A stretch of 64,000 bases of DNA from Pseudosulfitobacter pseudonitzschiae (GTDB taxonomy: Bacteria > Pseudomonadota > Alphaproteobacteria > Rhodobacterales > Rhodobacteraceae). This document shows, piece by piece, positions 1-8,298 of the stretch (its first letter is position 1; every line of letters starts with the position of its first letter). The translations under genes were made by a program, and so were the position numbers. The notes under the pieces are model-generated. The model had not been told where the DNA came from. It saw nothing but the letters and a program-made list of their open reading frames with translations, and made no database searches. The stretch lies in contig NZ_FQVP01000002.1 of the NCBI RefSeq assembly GCF_900129395.1, forward strand, positions 620,001 through 684,000, given 5' to 3'.

Positions 1-2
1 GG

Positions 3-614
3 TCGGTGGGGGCGTCGACCAACGGGTTTTTCCACGACGTGTTTCTGGACGAACTTATCCATGCCGCCGGGGCTGACCCGTTGGAGGAACGGCTGCGCCT
101 GATGTGGCACAAGCCGTCGCGCCAGGTGCTGGAGGCCGTGGCCGAGATGTCCGACTGGGCCACCAGACCCGGTGAGGGGCGCGGGCGCGGAGTGGCGTTC
201 TGCACCTCGTTTGGCGTGCCAGTGGCCGAGGTGATCGACGTGACCGCCACACCGGATGGCATCCGCATCGACAACGTCTGGGTGGCCGCCGAGGTGGGGC
301 GGGTGATTGATCCGGTGAATTTCGAGAACCTCGTGCAGGGCGGCGTGATCTTTGCGCTGGGCCACGCGATCAACTGCGAGATCACCTATGCCGACGGCAT
401 GGCCGAGCAGGACAATTTCTATGCCTTCGAAGGGCTGCGGATGCGTCAGGCGCCGGTGATTGAAGTGCGCGGACTGGAGAACGACATTCACGTCCGCGGC
501 ATGGGCGAACCGATGGTGCCACCGGCCGCCGCCGCGTTGTCGAACGCGATCTTTGCCGCCACGGGGCAGCGGATTCGGGAAATGCCGATGAACCGGCACA
601 TTGATTTCGTCTAA
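3..614 (+). CDS. Molybdenum hydroxylase large subunit, C-terminal part (5' truncated)
   Basis: C-terminal 203 codons of a xanthine dehydrogenase-family molybdopterin-binding subunit, closest in feel to isoquinoline 1-oxidoreductase beta or aldehyde oxidase large subunits. The gene runs off the left edge. Visible family features are GASTNGF near the start, the NFENLVQGG segment that lines the cofactor domain, and the terminal GEPMVPPAAAALSNAIFAATG motif, in which the Glu corresponds to the catalytic glutamate of the family. Such subunits hydroxylate N-heterocycles, aldehydes or similar carbons with water as oxygen donor, and need a 2Fe-2S partner subunit that would lie upstream. It converges on the TRAP genes and may belong to the same catabolic locus (inference). 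The substrate cannot be called. Confidence 0.85.
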   Translation, partial: SVGASTNGFFHDVFLDELIHAAGADPLEERLRLMWHKPSRQVLEAVAEMSDWATRPGEGRGRGVAFCTSFGVPVAEVIDVTATPDGIRIDNVWVAAEVGRVIDPVNFENLVQGGVIFALGHAINCEITYADGMAEQDNFYAFEGLRMRQAPVIEVRGLENDIHVRGMGEPMVPPAAAALSNAIFAATGQRIREMPMNRHIDFV

Positions 615-628
615 GGCAGGCGGCGTCG

Positions 629-1951
629 CTACTGCATCCAGATCAGCAGATAGGACGTCAGGTCGGGCCACAGGGCGACAATCGCAAGACCGATCACGCT
701 GGTGACCAGAAACGGCAGGGCGGCCACGGCGATGCGTTCCAGCGACAGCTTGGCGATGTTGGCGGCGACGAACAGGTTGATGCCGACGGGCGGGGTGAAC
801 AGGCCGATGGCCAGGTTGATCATCAGGAACACACCGAACCAGACCGGGTCCCAGCCCAGTTCGCGCACCACCGGCAGGAAAATCGGCAGCGAGATGAACA
901 TGATCGTCACCGCGTCCATGAACATGCCCGCGATCAGCAGGATCACCGCCATCACCAGCATGATTGTCCAGGGCGATGACGACAGCGCCAGCAGCCCTTC
1001 GGAATAGCGGCCCACCACGTCGTCCACGGTGACAACCCATCCGAACAGGCTGGCAAAGGTCACGACCAGCATCACCACAGCCGAGGACGCCGCTGCATCA
1101 TTCAGCGCGTCGAACAGCGTGCCGAACGACAGGCTGCGGTAGACAAAGAAGCCGATGAACAGCGCATAGACCACCGCGACCACAGCCGCCTCGGTCGGGG
1201 TGAAGATGCCAGCGTAGATGCCGCCCAGGATCACCACGGGCGTCAGCAGTCCCCAGACCGCATCCCGAAAGCTGAGCCACAGGCGCGTCGCATAAGGACG
1301 GTCGCCATAGGGCATCGGGGCCAGTTGCGCGAGGTTCGACAGTTTGGCGACGGTTCGCTGACGGCTGACCAGCGGCAGCGCAATCAGCATCAGCGCACCC
1401 ATGAGCGCTCCGGGCAGGATGGCGGCGATGAACAGATCGCCGATCGACACCTCTGCGATGACGCCGTAAATCACCAGCCCGATTGACGGCGGGATCACGA
1501 TGGACAGCGCCGCACCAGTGCAAACCATGGCGGCGGCAAAGGCGCGGGGATAGCCGTCTTCTTCCATGCCGCGGATGATCATCGGACCGATGGCGGCCAC
1601 GGATGCAGGGCCAGAGCCGGACACAGCCCCCCAGAACAGGCTGACGACAACGCCAACCAGCCCCATTCCGCCAGGCAGGCTGCCCATCAGAACGCGGAAA
1701 AACCGGATCATCCGGTCGGCCATGCCCGCCGTGCCCATCAGGATGCCCGCGAGGATGAAGAACGGGATCGCCAGAAGCGAGAACTTGGTGATGCCGCTGG
1801 ACAGAAGGTCGCCGACCAGGTCCAGCCCAAACCCCATCTGCCACATGGCAAAGAGCGACGACAGGCCCAGCGAGAAAGCCACCGGAACGCGGATGACCAG
1901 AAGCAGGCCGAAGAGGATCAGCATCTGTGTGCCGGTGTCGAGTTCAAACAT
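629..1951 (-). CDS. dctM: TRAP transporter large permease subunit
   Basis: A 440-residue very hydrophobic protein with about a dozen membrane segments, typical length for DctM. Family features include the GxxxGTAGMADRM stretch near residue 75, FWGAVSGSGPASVAAIG near 105-120 and FTPTEAAVVAVVYAL near 250. It forms the ion-coupled channel of a tripartite ATP-independent periplasmic transporter with the small subunit and the binding protein encoded just upstream. Its start overlaps the end of the small-subunit gene by 8 bp, so the two are probably translationally coupled. The TRAP operon is divergent from an IclR regulator and likely controlled by it (inference). Confidence 0.96.
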   Translation of the reverse strand: MFELDTGTQMLILFGLLLVIRVPVAFSLGLSSLFAMWQMGFGLDLVGDLLSSGITKFSLLAIPFFILAGILMGTAGMADRMIRFFRVLMGSLPGGMGLVGVVVSLFWGAVSGSGPASVAAIGPMIIRGMEEDGYPRAFAAAMVCTGAALSIVIPPSIGLVIYGVIAEVSIGDLFIAAILPGALMGALMLIALPLVSRQRTVAKLSNLAQLAPMPYGDRPYATRLWLSFRDAVWGLLTPVVILGGIYAGIFTPTEAAVVAVVYALFIGFFVYRSLSFGTLFDALNDAAASSAVVMLVVTFASLFGWVVTVDDVVGRYSEGLLALSSSPWTIMLVMAVILLIAGMFMDAVTIMFISLPIFLPVVRELGWDPVWFGVFLMINLAIGLFTPPVGINLFVAANIAKLSLERIAVAALPFLVTSVIGLAIVALWPDLTSYLLIWMQ

Positions 1952-2429
1952 CGGGCACCTCGTTTCGTGGGGTCAGCGTGCCTTGTACCAGCCGCAGCGC
2001 GATCATCAAAAAGCCCAGCGGCAGGCCCAGCGAATAATACCACGACGGCACCTGTAACCCCGGCGAGGTGATGCCGCTGGCGCGCTGGTTGCCGATCATT
2101 TCGATGCAATAGTAGGCCGACAGAAGCAACAGGATCACCCCCAGAACTGTGGCGACCCATTCCATGACGCGGCGCGCCTGTGCCGGCAACAGGTCGGAAA
2201 ACAACGTGACCGCCAGGTGCTGGCTGCGCCGTGCCGCGATGGCCGCGCCAAAGACGGTCAGCAGCAGAAAGCCGTTCAACAGGATCTCTTGGGTGGCGGC
2301 AAAGGAAAAGTTGGTCAGGTAACGCACCAGCACATTCGCAAAGCCCACCAGCGTCATCACCAGAAAGATCGCGCTGCAAATGTACTCTTCCAGCCGGTCG
2401 AGATGTTTGAATAACGGTGATCTGGTCAT
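1944..2429 (-). CDS. dctQ: TRAP transporter small permease subunit
   Basis: A 161-residue protein with four predicted membrane spans, the usual DctQ architecture. The start chosen gives MTRSPLFKHLDRLEE, preceded by a GGAG ribosome site 6 bases away. An upstream in-frame ATG at 2504 would add 25 Arg/Pro-rich residues unlike the family. The RSQHLAVTL and ATQEILL segments match the conserved region after the second span. It lies between the binding-protein gene, about 110 bp upstream, and dctM, with which it overlaps. It is part of a three-gene TRAP operon. Confidence 0.93.
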   Translation of the reverse strand: MTRSPLFKHLDRLEEYICSAIFLVMTLVGFANVLVRYLTNFSFAATQEILLNGFLLLTVFGAAIAARRSQHLAVTLFSDLLPAQARRVMEWVATVLGVILLLLSAYYCIEMIGNQRASGITSPGLQVPSWYYSLGLPLGFLMIALRLVQGTLTPRNEVPDV

Positions 2430-2541
2430 AGGGCTCCGGCGTGGCCGTGTCGGGCGCGGCGGGGCGCACGCATGGGCCTTTTCAATACAGTGGATCAAGC
2501 GCACCCGGCGTATGCGTGCCGGATGCGCCTGACTGGGTCAG

Positions 2542-3540
2542 TTAGTTGGAGGCGTCAATGGTCGACTGGAACAGTTCGACCAGTTCGGGGCCAACCTTGG
2601 CCGCCCATTTGTCAAAGGGTTCTTTCGTGGCGTCGCGGAAGGCTTGCAGCTCTTCGGCGGTGGGTTCGTACACTTCCATGCCTTCGGCGCGCAGCTTGTC
2701 CAGACCGGCGGCTGTGCCTTCACGGGTGATGGTTTTCTGATAGGCCATCGCCTCGGTTGCGGCGGCCTGAACTTTGGCTTGAGTGTCCGCGTCCCAGCTG
2801 TCCCATTTTTTCTGGCTCACACCCAGGAAGATCGGGTCATAGGAATAGTGCCAGGGCGTGATGTATTTCTGCACTTCGTAGACACGTTGCGGCACGATCA
2901 CGGCACCGATGGGGTTTTCCTGACCGTCAACCACGCCCTGTTGCAGCGCGCTGAAGGTTTCGGTCCATTGCATTTGCTGCGGGTTGGCCCCCAGCGCCGT
3001 CATAACGTCGATGTACATCGGACCCGCCACACGCATTTTCAGACCCTTCAGGTCGTCAGGCGATTTGATCGGGTGGACGTTGTTGGTGACTTCGCGAAAG
3101 CCGTTTTCGCCCCATGCCAGCACGACGATGCCATGCTCTGCCATGATCTCGGTCATGCGTTCGCCGGGTGCGCCGTCGGTTGTGGCGTCGACCGCGTCAT
3201 AGTCGGAATAGAGATAGGGCAGCGAAAAGACCGCCATTTCCGGCACCATCGGTGTCACGTTAATCGCGGATGTTACCACGAAATCCAGCGCGCCCCGGCC
3301 CACCATTTCCGCCTGTTTCATCTGGTCGCCACCGGACAATTGCGCGTTGGCAAAGACACGAACGCTCATGTCGCCTTCGGTTGCCGCCTCCAGCAGCTCC
3401 GAAAACTTTTCGGAGCCCATATGCCACGAGGTTGTGTCGCCGGTGTTGTGCGACAGGCGCAGCGTTTCAGCCTGAGCAGCACCCGACAGGGCGGCGGCGG
3501 CCGAAAAAGCGGCTGCAAAAACGAAATTCATCTTGGACAT
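2542..3540 (-). CDS. dctP: TRAP transporter substrate-binding protein
   Basis: A 332-residue periplasmic protein with an N-terminal signal peptide ending near ALSGAAQA-ET. The family signature LKGLKMRVAG near residue 150 contains the conserved Arg that normally salt-bridges a substrate carboxylate, and WTETFSALQQGVVDGQENP follows. The start has an excellent AGGAGG ribosome site; the ATG seven codons upstream does not. It is the first gene of the TRAP operon and captures the substrate for DctQM. The conserved Arg suggests an organic acid, but the substrate is unknown. Its promoter region holds one copy of a palindrome also found before the divergent IclR gene. Confidence 0.95.
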   Translation of the reverse strand: MSKMNFVFAAAFSAAAALSGAAQAETLRLSHNTGDTTSWHMGSEKFSELLEAATEGDMSVRVFANAQLSGGDQMKQAEMVGRGALDFVVTSAINVTPMVPEMAVFSLPYLYSDYDAVDATTDGAPGERMTEIMAEHGIVVLAWGENGFREVTNNVHPIKSPDDLKGLKMRVAGPMYIDVMTALGANPQQMQWTETFSALQQGVVDGQENPIGAVIVPQRVYEVQKYITPWHYSYDPIFLGVSQKKWDSWDADTQAKVQAAATEAMAYQKTITREGTAAGLDKLRAEGMEVYEPTAEELQAFRDATKEPFDKWAAKVGPELVELFQSTIDASN

Positions 3541-3592
3541 GATGTCTCCTCCTGAAATCAAACGAACCTTCCTCCGAAGCTCTGGCGCAAGG

Positions 3593-3607
3593 GTCCATAT
3601 TTTGGAC
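3593..3607. promoter_or_regulatory. Palindromic operator candidate 1 (TRAP side)
   Basis: GTCCATATTTTGGAC has perfect 5-bp arms (GTCCA/TGGAC). It lies about 50 bp before the dctP start in the divergent dctP-iclR region. A near-identical element sits just before the IclR gene. IclR-family proteins bind short palindromes in such divergent regions, so this is a plausible binding site (inference). Confidence 0.6.
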
Positions 3608-3741
3608 GGTGTGACAAGCGGTTTCTGGAATGTAACGTGACGCTGTGCGGAAATTTCCTTGAAACCTCTGATTTATTGCGGAACACTCCGAAAAAACATG
3701 GTCCCGCCCGGGGGGAGTGGCTGGGGTTTAGTTGAAAATAT

Positions 3742-3756
3742 GTCCATATTATGGAC
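3742..3756. promoter_or_regulatory. Palindromic operator candidate 2 (iclR side)
   Basis: GTCCATATTATGGAC has perfect 6-bp arms around ATT. It differs from the site at 3593 by one base and ends 11 bp before the IclR start codon. Its position suggests autorepression of the regulator (inference). Confidence 0.6.
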
Positions 3757-3767
3757 GTGGAGAGAAA

Positions 3768-4634
3768 ATGACCGAACAAAAATCGGTGGGTGACACATCG
3801 GGGGCGCAAAGTGTGGACCGTGCGCTGGCGCTGTTGTCGCTGATCGGGCGGCACACGGTTGATGGCATCGGGCTGGCCGCCATCGTCGAGGAATCGCGCC
3901 TGAACCGCCCCACTGCGCGGCGGCTGCTGCTGGCCCTGATGCGCGCGCGCATGGTCGAGCAGGATGCAGGCTCGCGCCGCTATGCGCTGGGCGAGGAAAC
4001 CTATGTGCTGGGCGTGCTGGCCGCGCAACGGTTCAACCTGATGGACGTGGCGCAGGACAGTCTGAGCGATCTGGCCAAGCAAAGCGGCGACACGGCGTTT
4101 CTGTCCGTGCGCCGGGATGCGTTTTCGGTGTGCATCCACAAGGAAGAGGGCGCATTTCCGATCCGCACCCATGCTTTGCAGGTGGGGTATCGCCACCCGT
4201 TGGGCGTCGGTGCCGGATCGCTGGCGATGCTGGCAGCGTTGTCTGATGAGGATTGCGCCGAGGCACTGGCGCGCAACGCCGTCCAGCTTGAGCGTGACTT
4301 TCCCGATTGCGCGCCCGACCGCCTGAAACCGCTGATCGCGGACACACGGGCGCGCGGATATTCCGTGAATCCCGGCCTGGTGCTGAAAAACTCGTGGGCC
4401 GTGGGCGTGGCCTTGCATCAGCCCGGCGGTCGGGTGGTGGGCGCGCTTTCGATTGCCGCCATCGACAGCCGTATGGACCCCGCACGCCAAGCCGAACTGG
4501 GCGCTGCCCTGACGCGCGAAGCGGCCCGGATCGAAGCCCGTCTGGCCAAGGCATTTGCCCTGCCGGACGCCAAGGAAACAGCCGCATTGCGCCGCTCTGC
4601 CCCTTTGGGCGGCGGTGCTGCTGCGGCGCAGTAA
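3768..4634 (+). CDS. IclR-family transcriptional regulator
   Basis: A 288-residue protein with an N-terminal winged helix (about residues 17-75, AQSVDRALALLSLIG then the recognition region NRPTARRLLLAL) and a C-terminal IclR effector domain (about 85-265). The chosen ATG follows a GGAGAG site; an ATG 12 codons upstream lies inside the operator candidate and is less likely. It is divergent from the TRAP operon and 24 bp upstream of the thiolase-ligase-PPC operon. It is therefore the likely local regulator of uptake and CoA-dependent degradation (inference). The effector is unknown. Confidence 0.92.
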   Translation: MTEQKSVGDTSGAQSVDRALALLSLIGRHTVDGIGLAAIVEESRLNRPTARRLLLALMRARMVEQDAGSRRYALGEETYVLGVLAAQRFNLMDVAQDSLSDLAKQSGDTAFLSVRRDAFSVCIHKEEGAFPIRTHALQVGYRHPLGVGAGSLAMLAALSDEDCAEALARNAVQLERDFPDCAPDRLKPLIADTRARGYSVNPGLVLKNSWAVGVALHQPGGRVVGALSIAAIDSRMDPARQAELGAALTREAARIEARLAKAFALPDAKETAALRRSAPLGGGAAAAQ

Positions 4635-4658
4635 CATCGCAACAAAAGGACTATTCCC

Positions 4659-5831
4659 ATGAGCAAAGCACAGATCGTCGGATGGGCGCACAGCAAGTTC
4701 GGCAAATCCTCGGCCCCTGACACCGAACACCTGATGGCCGAGGTGATCGCCCCCGCGCTGGAACATGCGGGCGTGTCGGCGGCGGACATCGACGGCATTT
4801 TTGTCGGCGTGATGAACAACGGCTTTTCCAAGCAGGATTTTCAGGGCGCGCTGGCCGGTATGGCGATGCCCGAACTGGGCATGACCCCCGCCGTGCGCAT
4901 GGAAAACGCCTGTGCGACCGGATCGGCGGCGCTGTATTCGGCGCTGGATTTCATCGAAAGCGGGCGCGGCAAGATTGCCCTTGTGGTCGGCGCGGAAAAG
5001 ATGACGGCGCTGCCCACGGTCGAGGTCGGGGATATTCTGCTGGGGGCCTGCTATCGCACGGAAGAGGCGGAAGTGACGGGCGGCTTTGCCGGTCTGTTCG
5101 GACAGATCGCGCAGCAGTATTTCCAGAAATACGGCGACTGCTCGGACGCGCTGGCGATGATCGCGGCCAAGAACCATGCGAACGGGATGCACAACCCCTT
5201 TGCCCATATGCAAAAGCCGTTCACCTTTGAGGATTGCAACACCGTCTCTGACCGCAACCCTTATGTGGCACCGCCGCTGCGGCGCACTGACTGTTCGCTG
5301 GTCTCGGACGGGGCGGCGGCGATGATCGTGGCATCCGAAGATGTGGCCGCCGACCTGCACCTCGCCATTGCTTTCCGCAGCCGCACCCACACCAACGATG
5401 TGCTGGCGATGTCGCGCCGTGACGTGACCACATTCGACGGCGCGCGCCGTGCCTGGGCTGCTTCGCTTGAGGATGCGGGGCTGACGCTGGACGATATGGA
5501 TCTGGTCGAAACCCACGACTGTTTCACCGTGGCCGAGTTGCTGGAATACGAGGCGATGGGGCTGGCCGCACCGGGCAAGGGCGCGGATGTGATTCGTGAC
5601 GGCACCACCACGCGCGAAGGCCGGTTGCCGGTGAACCTGTCGGGCGGGCTGAAGTCCAAGGGCCACCCGATTGGCGCAACCGGTGTGTCGATGCATATCA
5701 TGGCGGCGATGCAATTGGCCGGCGAGGCGCCCGAGGGCATCCAGGCCAAGGCGCCGACCTTTGCCGGTGTGTTCAACATGGGTGGTGCCGCGGTGGCCAA
5801 CTATATTTCCGTGCTGGAGCGCGTGAAATGA
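4659..5831 (+). CDS. Thiolase-family protein, SCP2/SCPx type
   Basis: A 390-residue thiolase fold enzyme. The nucleophile is Cys85 in NACATGSAA, with His286 in ETHDCFT and His336 in SKGHPIGATG. The second catalytic cysteine of classical thiolases (CxGGG near the C terminus) is absent and replaced by NMGGAA, as is usual in the SCP2-type group that acts on branched or bulky acyl-CoAs. It probably cleaves a 3-ketoacyl-CoA made from the product of the next gene. Its stop overlaps that gene in ATGA, so the two are translationally coupled. The substrate is not identifiable from sequence. Confidence 0.9.
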   Translation: MSKAQIVGWAHSKFGKSSAPDTEHLMAEVIAPALEHAGVSAADIDGIFVGVMNNGFSKQDFQGALAGMAMPELGMTPAVRMENACATGSAALYSALDFIESGRGKIALVVGAEKMTALPTVEVGDILLGACYRTEEAEVTGGFAGLFGQIAQQYFQKYGDCSDALAMIAAKNHANGMHNPFAHMQKPFTFEDCNTVSDRNPYVAPPLRRTDCSLVSDGAAAMIVASEDVAADLHLAIAFRSRTHTNDVLAMSRRDVTTFDGARRAWAASLEDAGLTLDDMDLVETHDCFTVAELLEYEAMGLAAPGKGADVIRDGTTTREGRLPVNLSGGLKSKGHPIGATGVSMHIMAAMQLAGEAPEGIQAKAPTFAGVFNMGGAAVANYISVLERVK

Positions 5832-7450
5832 GCGATTGGGCGTCTCCAAAACCGGACCCCAAAGGCGGCGTGGCTCCATCGACCACGCGGGTGGCCAACC
5901 TTGCGCAGCACCTGACCCGAAATGCGCGGCGTCTGGGGGACAGTCTGGCGCTGGTTTACGGTTCTGATCGCTGGACGTGGGCGGAGCTGGATGCCCGCGT
6001 GTCCGCGTTGGCGGCGGGGTTGCGTGCGGATCATGGCGTGGAAAAGGGCGACCGGATTCTGGTGCAGTCGCAAAACTGCAACCAGATGTTTGAAACCATG
6101 CTGGCCTGTTTCCGGCTGGGCGCGGTCTATGTGCCTGCAAACTTTCGCCAGACCCCGGACGAGGTGGCGTGGCTGGCCGAAAGTTCGGGCGCGGTGGGGA
6201 TGGTCTGCGGGGCCGAGTTTCCCGACCACGCTCGTGCCTGCGATACTGCCGCACGCCGCTTTGTGCTGACCATCGGCGGCGGTGCGGATGACATCGACAG
6301 CCTGATCGCGGCGCATATGGGCGCGCAGGTGCCCAACACAACCGTGGACCGTGACGATCCGTGCTGGTTTTTCTTCACCTCGGGCACCACGGGGCGGCCC
6401 AAGGCGTCGGTGCTGACCCACGGGCAGATGGCCTTTGTGCTGCTGAACCACCTGAATGACCTGATGCCCGCCACCGGCCCCGCCGACCGGTCGCTGTGTC
6501 TGGCGCCGCTCAGCCACGGTGCGGGCATTCACCAGATGGCGCAGGTGGCGGCAGGGGCCGCGACCGTTCTGCTTCCACCCGGCCGGTTCGATCCTGCGGT
6601 GGCCTGGCAGATCGTACAGGACGAGCGGATCAGCAACATGTTCACGGTGCCAACCATCGTCAAGATGCTGGTCGAGCATGACAGTGCGCAGGCCCATGAC
6701 CTGTCGTCGCTACGCTATGTGATCTATGCGGGCGCGCCGATGTACCGCGCCGATCAAAAGGTCGCGCTGAAGGTTCTGGGCAAGGTTCTGGTGCAATATT
6801 TCGGGTTGGGCGAGGTCACGGGCAACATCACCGTGCTGCCGCCCGCCGAACATTCCGAGGATGATGCCGAAATGCGCGTGGGCAGTTGCGGCTATCCGCG
6901 CACGGGCATCGAAGTATCCATTCAGGGCAGCGACGGGACCGAGCTGCCGCCGGGCCAGTCGGGCGAGATTTGCGTCAGCGGCCCTGCGGTGTTCGCGGGC
7001 TATTACAACAACCCCGAGGCCAACGCCAAGGCGTTCCGCGACGGATGGTTCCGCACCGGTGATCTGGGCTATGTGGACGCAGAGGGATACCTTTATATCA
7101 CGGGCCGCGAGTCCGATATGTATATCTCGGGCGGGTCCAACATCTATCCCCGCGAGATCGAGGAAAAGATCCTGACGCATGACGCCGTCAGCGAGGTCGC
7201 GGTGCTGGGCGTGCCCGACCCGACCTGGGGCGAGGTGGGGATTGCCGTTTGCGTGTTGCACGCAGGGGCTGCCGTGGACCCCGACGACCTTCTGGCGTGG
7301 TTAAAGCCGAAAATCTCGGGCTATAAGCTGCCCAAGCAGGTGATCCTGATCGAGGACATGCCGAAATCGGCCTATGGCAAGATCACCAAGAAGCTGATCC
7401 GCGAAACCTTGCAGGAGCGGGGGCTGCTGGAGCTGCCCGCCGAGGCATGA
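5828..7450 (+). CDS. Acyl-CoA synthetase (AMP-forming)
   Basis: A 540-residue class I adenylate-forming enzyme. The phosphate loop FTSGTTGRPKAS is at residues 183-194, YFGLGEVTG near 324-332, the hinge motif GWFRTGDLG at 406-414, and the adenylation lysine is probably Lys518 in YGKITKK. It would activate a carboxylic acid to its CoA thioester via an acyl-AMP. It overlaps the thiolase gene before it and the PPC gene after it by four bases each. With the TRAP importer and IclR gene it suggests activation of an imported organic acid (inference). The acid-binding pocket does not reveal the chain or ring type. Confidence 0.93.
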   Translation: MSDWASPKPDPKGGVAPSTTRVANLAQHLTRNARRLGDSLALVYGSDRWTWAELDARVSALAAGLRADHGVEKGDRILVQSQNCNQMFETMLACFRLGAVYVPANFRQTPDEVAWLAESSGAVGMVCGAEFPDHARACDTAARRFVLTIGGGADDIDSLIAAHMGAQVPNTTVDRDDPCWFFFTSGTTGRPKASVLTHGQMAFVLLNHLNDLMPATGPADRSLCLAPLSHGAGIHQMAQVAAGAATVLLPPGRFDPAVAWQIVQDERISNMFTVPTIVKMLVEHDSAQAHDLSSLRYVIYAGAPMYRADQKVALKVLGKVLVQYFGLGEVTGNITVLPPAEHSEDDAEMRVGSCGYPRTGIEVSIQGSDGTELPPGQSGEICVSGPAVFAGYYNNPEANAKAFRDGWFRTGDLGYVDAEGYLYITGRESDMYISGGSNIYPREIEEKILTHDAVSEVAVLGVPDPTWGEVGIAVCVLHAGAAVDPDDLLAWLKPKISGYKLPKQVILIEDMPKSAYGKITKKLIRETLQERGLLELPAEA

Positions 7451-8298
7451 GCGAGCAGGGGCCGGTCAATCCGCCGATGGTCCACCCCGGTGCGGTCGCG
7501 GCTGAGCGTGTGGCCGAGGTGCCGGTGCGTGCGCAGGATCTGGTGATCAAGCTGCGCGCGGGCCAACAGGTACAGCAGGCGATCTGTGCGGCGGTGGCCG
7601 ACGCGGGCTGCGATGCCGCTTGGGTTGATGTGGCAGGGCTGGTCTGTGCGCCCTTTGCCTATGTCATGCCCGCCGCGTCGCCCGATGGGGCCCGCGTGGC
7701 GTGGTACAGTGATACCTATCGCCCCGATGGACCTGTGCGCGTGTCGGTGGGCGGCATTTCGGTGGGGCGTCTGGGGCAGGGGGATTTTACCCATTGTCAC
7801 GGGCTGTGGTCGTTTTCGGGCGGTGCTGCGCTGGGGCATATGCTGGCGCCCGATTGCACGGTGGCCGAACCTGTGACCCTGCGCGGTGTTGGTCTGTGTG
7901 GTGGGCGGTTTGACCGGCTGCCGGATGGCGAGACCGGATTTGACCTGTTCCGCGCCTGTCCCGTGGGTGACCCCGTGCGCGACGCCGACGCGGTGATGAT
8001 GACGATCCGCCCGAACATGGATATTGTCGAAACCATCGAAGCGGTGGCGCAGCGCCACGGCATTCGCAACGGCGCGATCATGGGGCTGGGCAGTGTCAAC
8101 GGCGCGCGGTTTTCCGATGCGCCCGACATGCCGTCAGCGATCACCGAGTTCATCATCACCCGGGGCCAATTGACCGATGGCGCGGCGCAGATTGCGCTGT
8201 CGGCGGTGGACATGGCGGGGGATGTGTTCAGCGGCACCGTTCAGCGCGGCGGCGTGCCGGTGTCGATCACCGCCGAGATCGTGGTGCGCGCGATCTAA
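7447..8298 (+). CDS. Two-domain PPC (DUF296) protein
   Basis: A 283-residue protein that reads as two PPC/DUF296-like domains in tandem. Domain 1 (about 30-170) keeps a histidine cluster, His116 and His118 in THCHGLW and His131 in GHML, consistent with metal binding in this family. Domain 2 (about 185-283) has the family start IRPNMDIVETIEAVAQ and GIRNGAIMGLGSVNGA but lacks the histidines. Prokaryotic PPC proteins have no settled function, and no AT-hook is present. Translational overlap with the ligase gene suggests a role in the same pathway (inference). It converges on the sensor kinase gene with a 4-bp overlap. Confidence 0.8.
   Translation: MSEQGPVNPPMVHPGAVAAERVAEVPVRAQDLVIKLRAGQQVQQAICAAVADAGCDAAWVDVAGLVCAPFAYVMPAASPDGARVAWYSDTYRPDGPVRVSVGGISVGRLGQGDFTHCHGLWSFSGGAALGHMLAPDCTVAEPVTLRGVGLCGGRFDRLPDGETGFDLFRACPVGDPVRDADAVMMTIRPNMDIVETIEAVAQRHGIRNGAIMGLGSVNGARFSDAPDMPSAITEFIITRGQLTDGAAQIALSAVDMAGDVFSGTVQRGGVPVSITAEIVVRAI

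Noticed and set aside
3558-6341. A 927-codon open frame on the minus strand across iclR, the thiolase and the ligase start
   Set aside because: It is antisense to well-supported genes. High G+C removes stop codons from the complementary frames, and the translation is Arg/His/Pro-rich without any domain.
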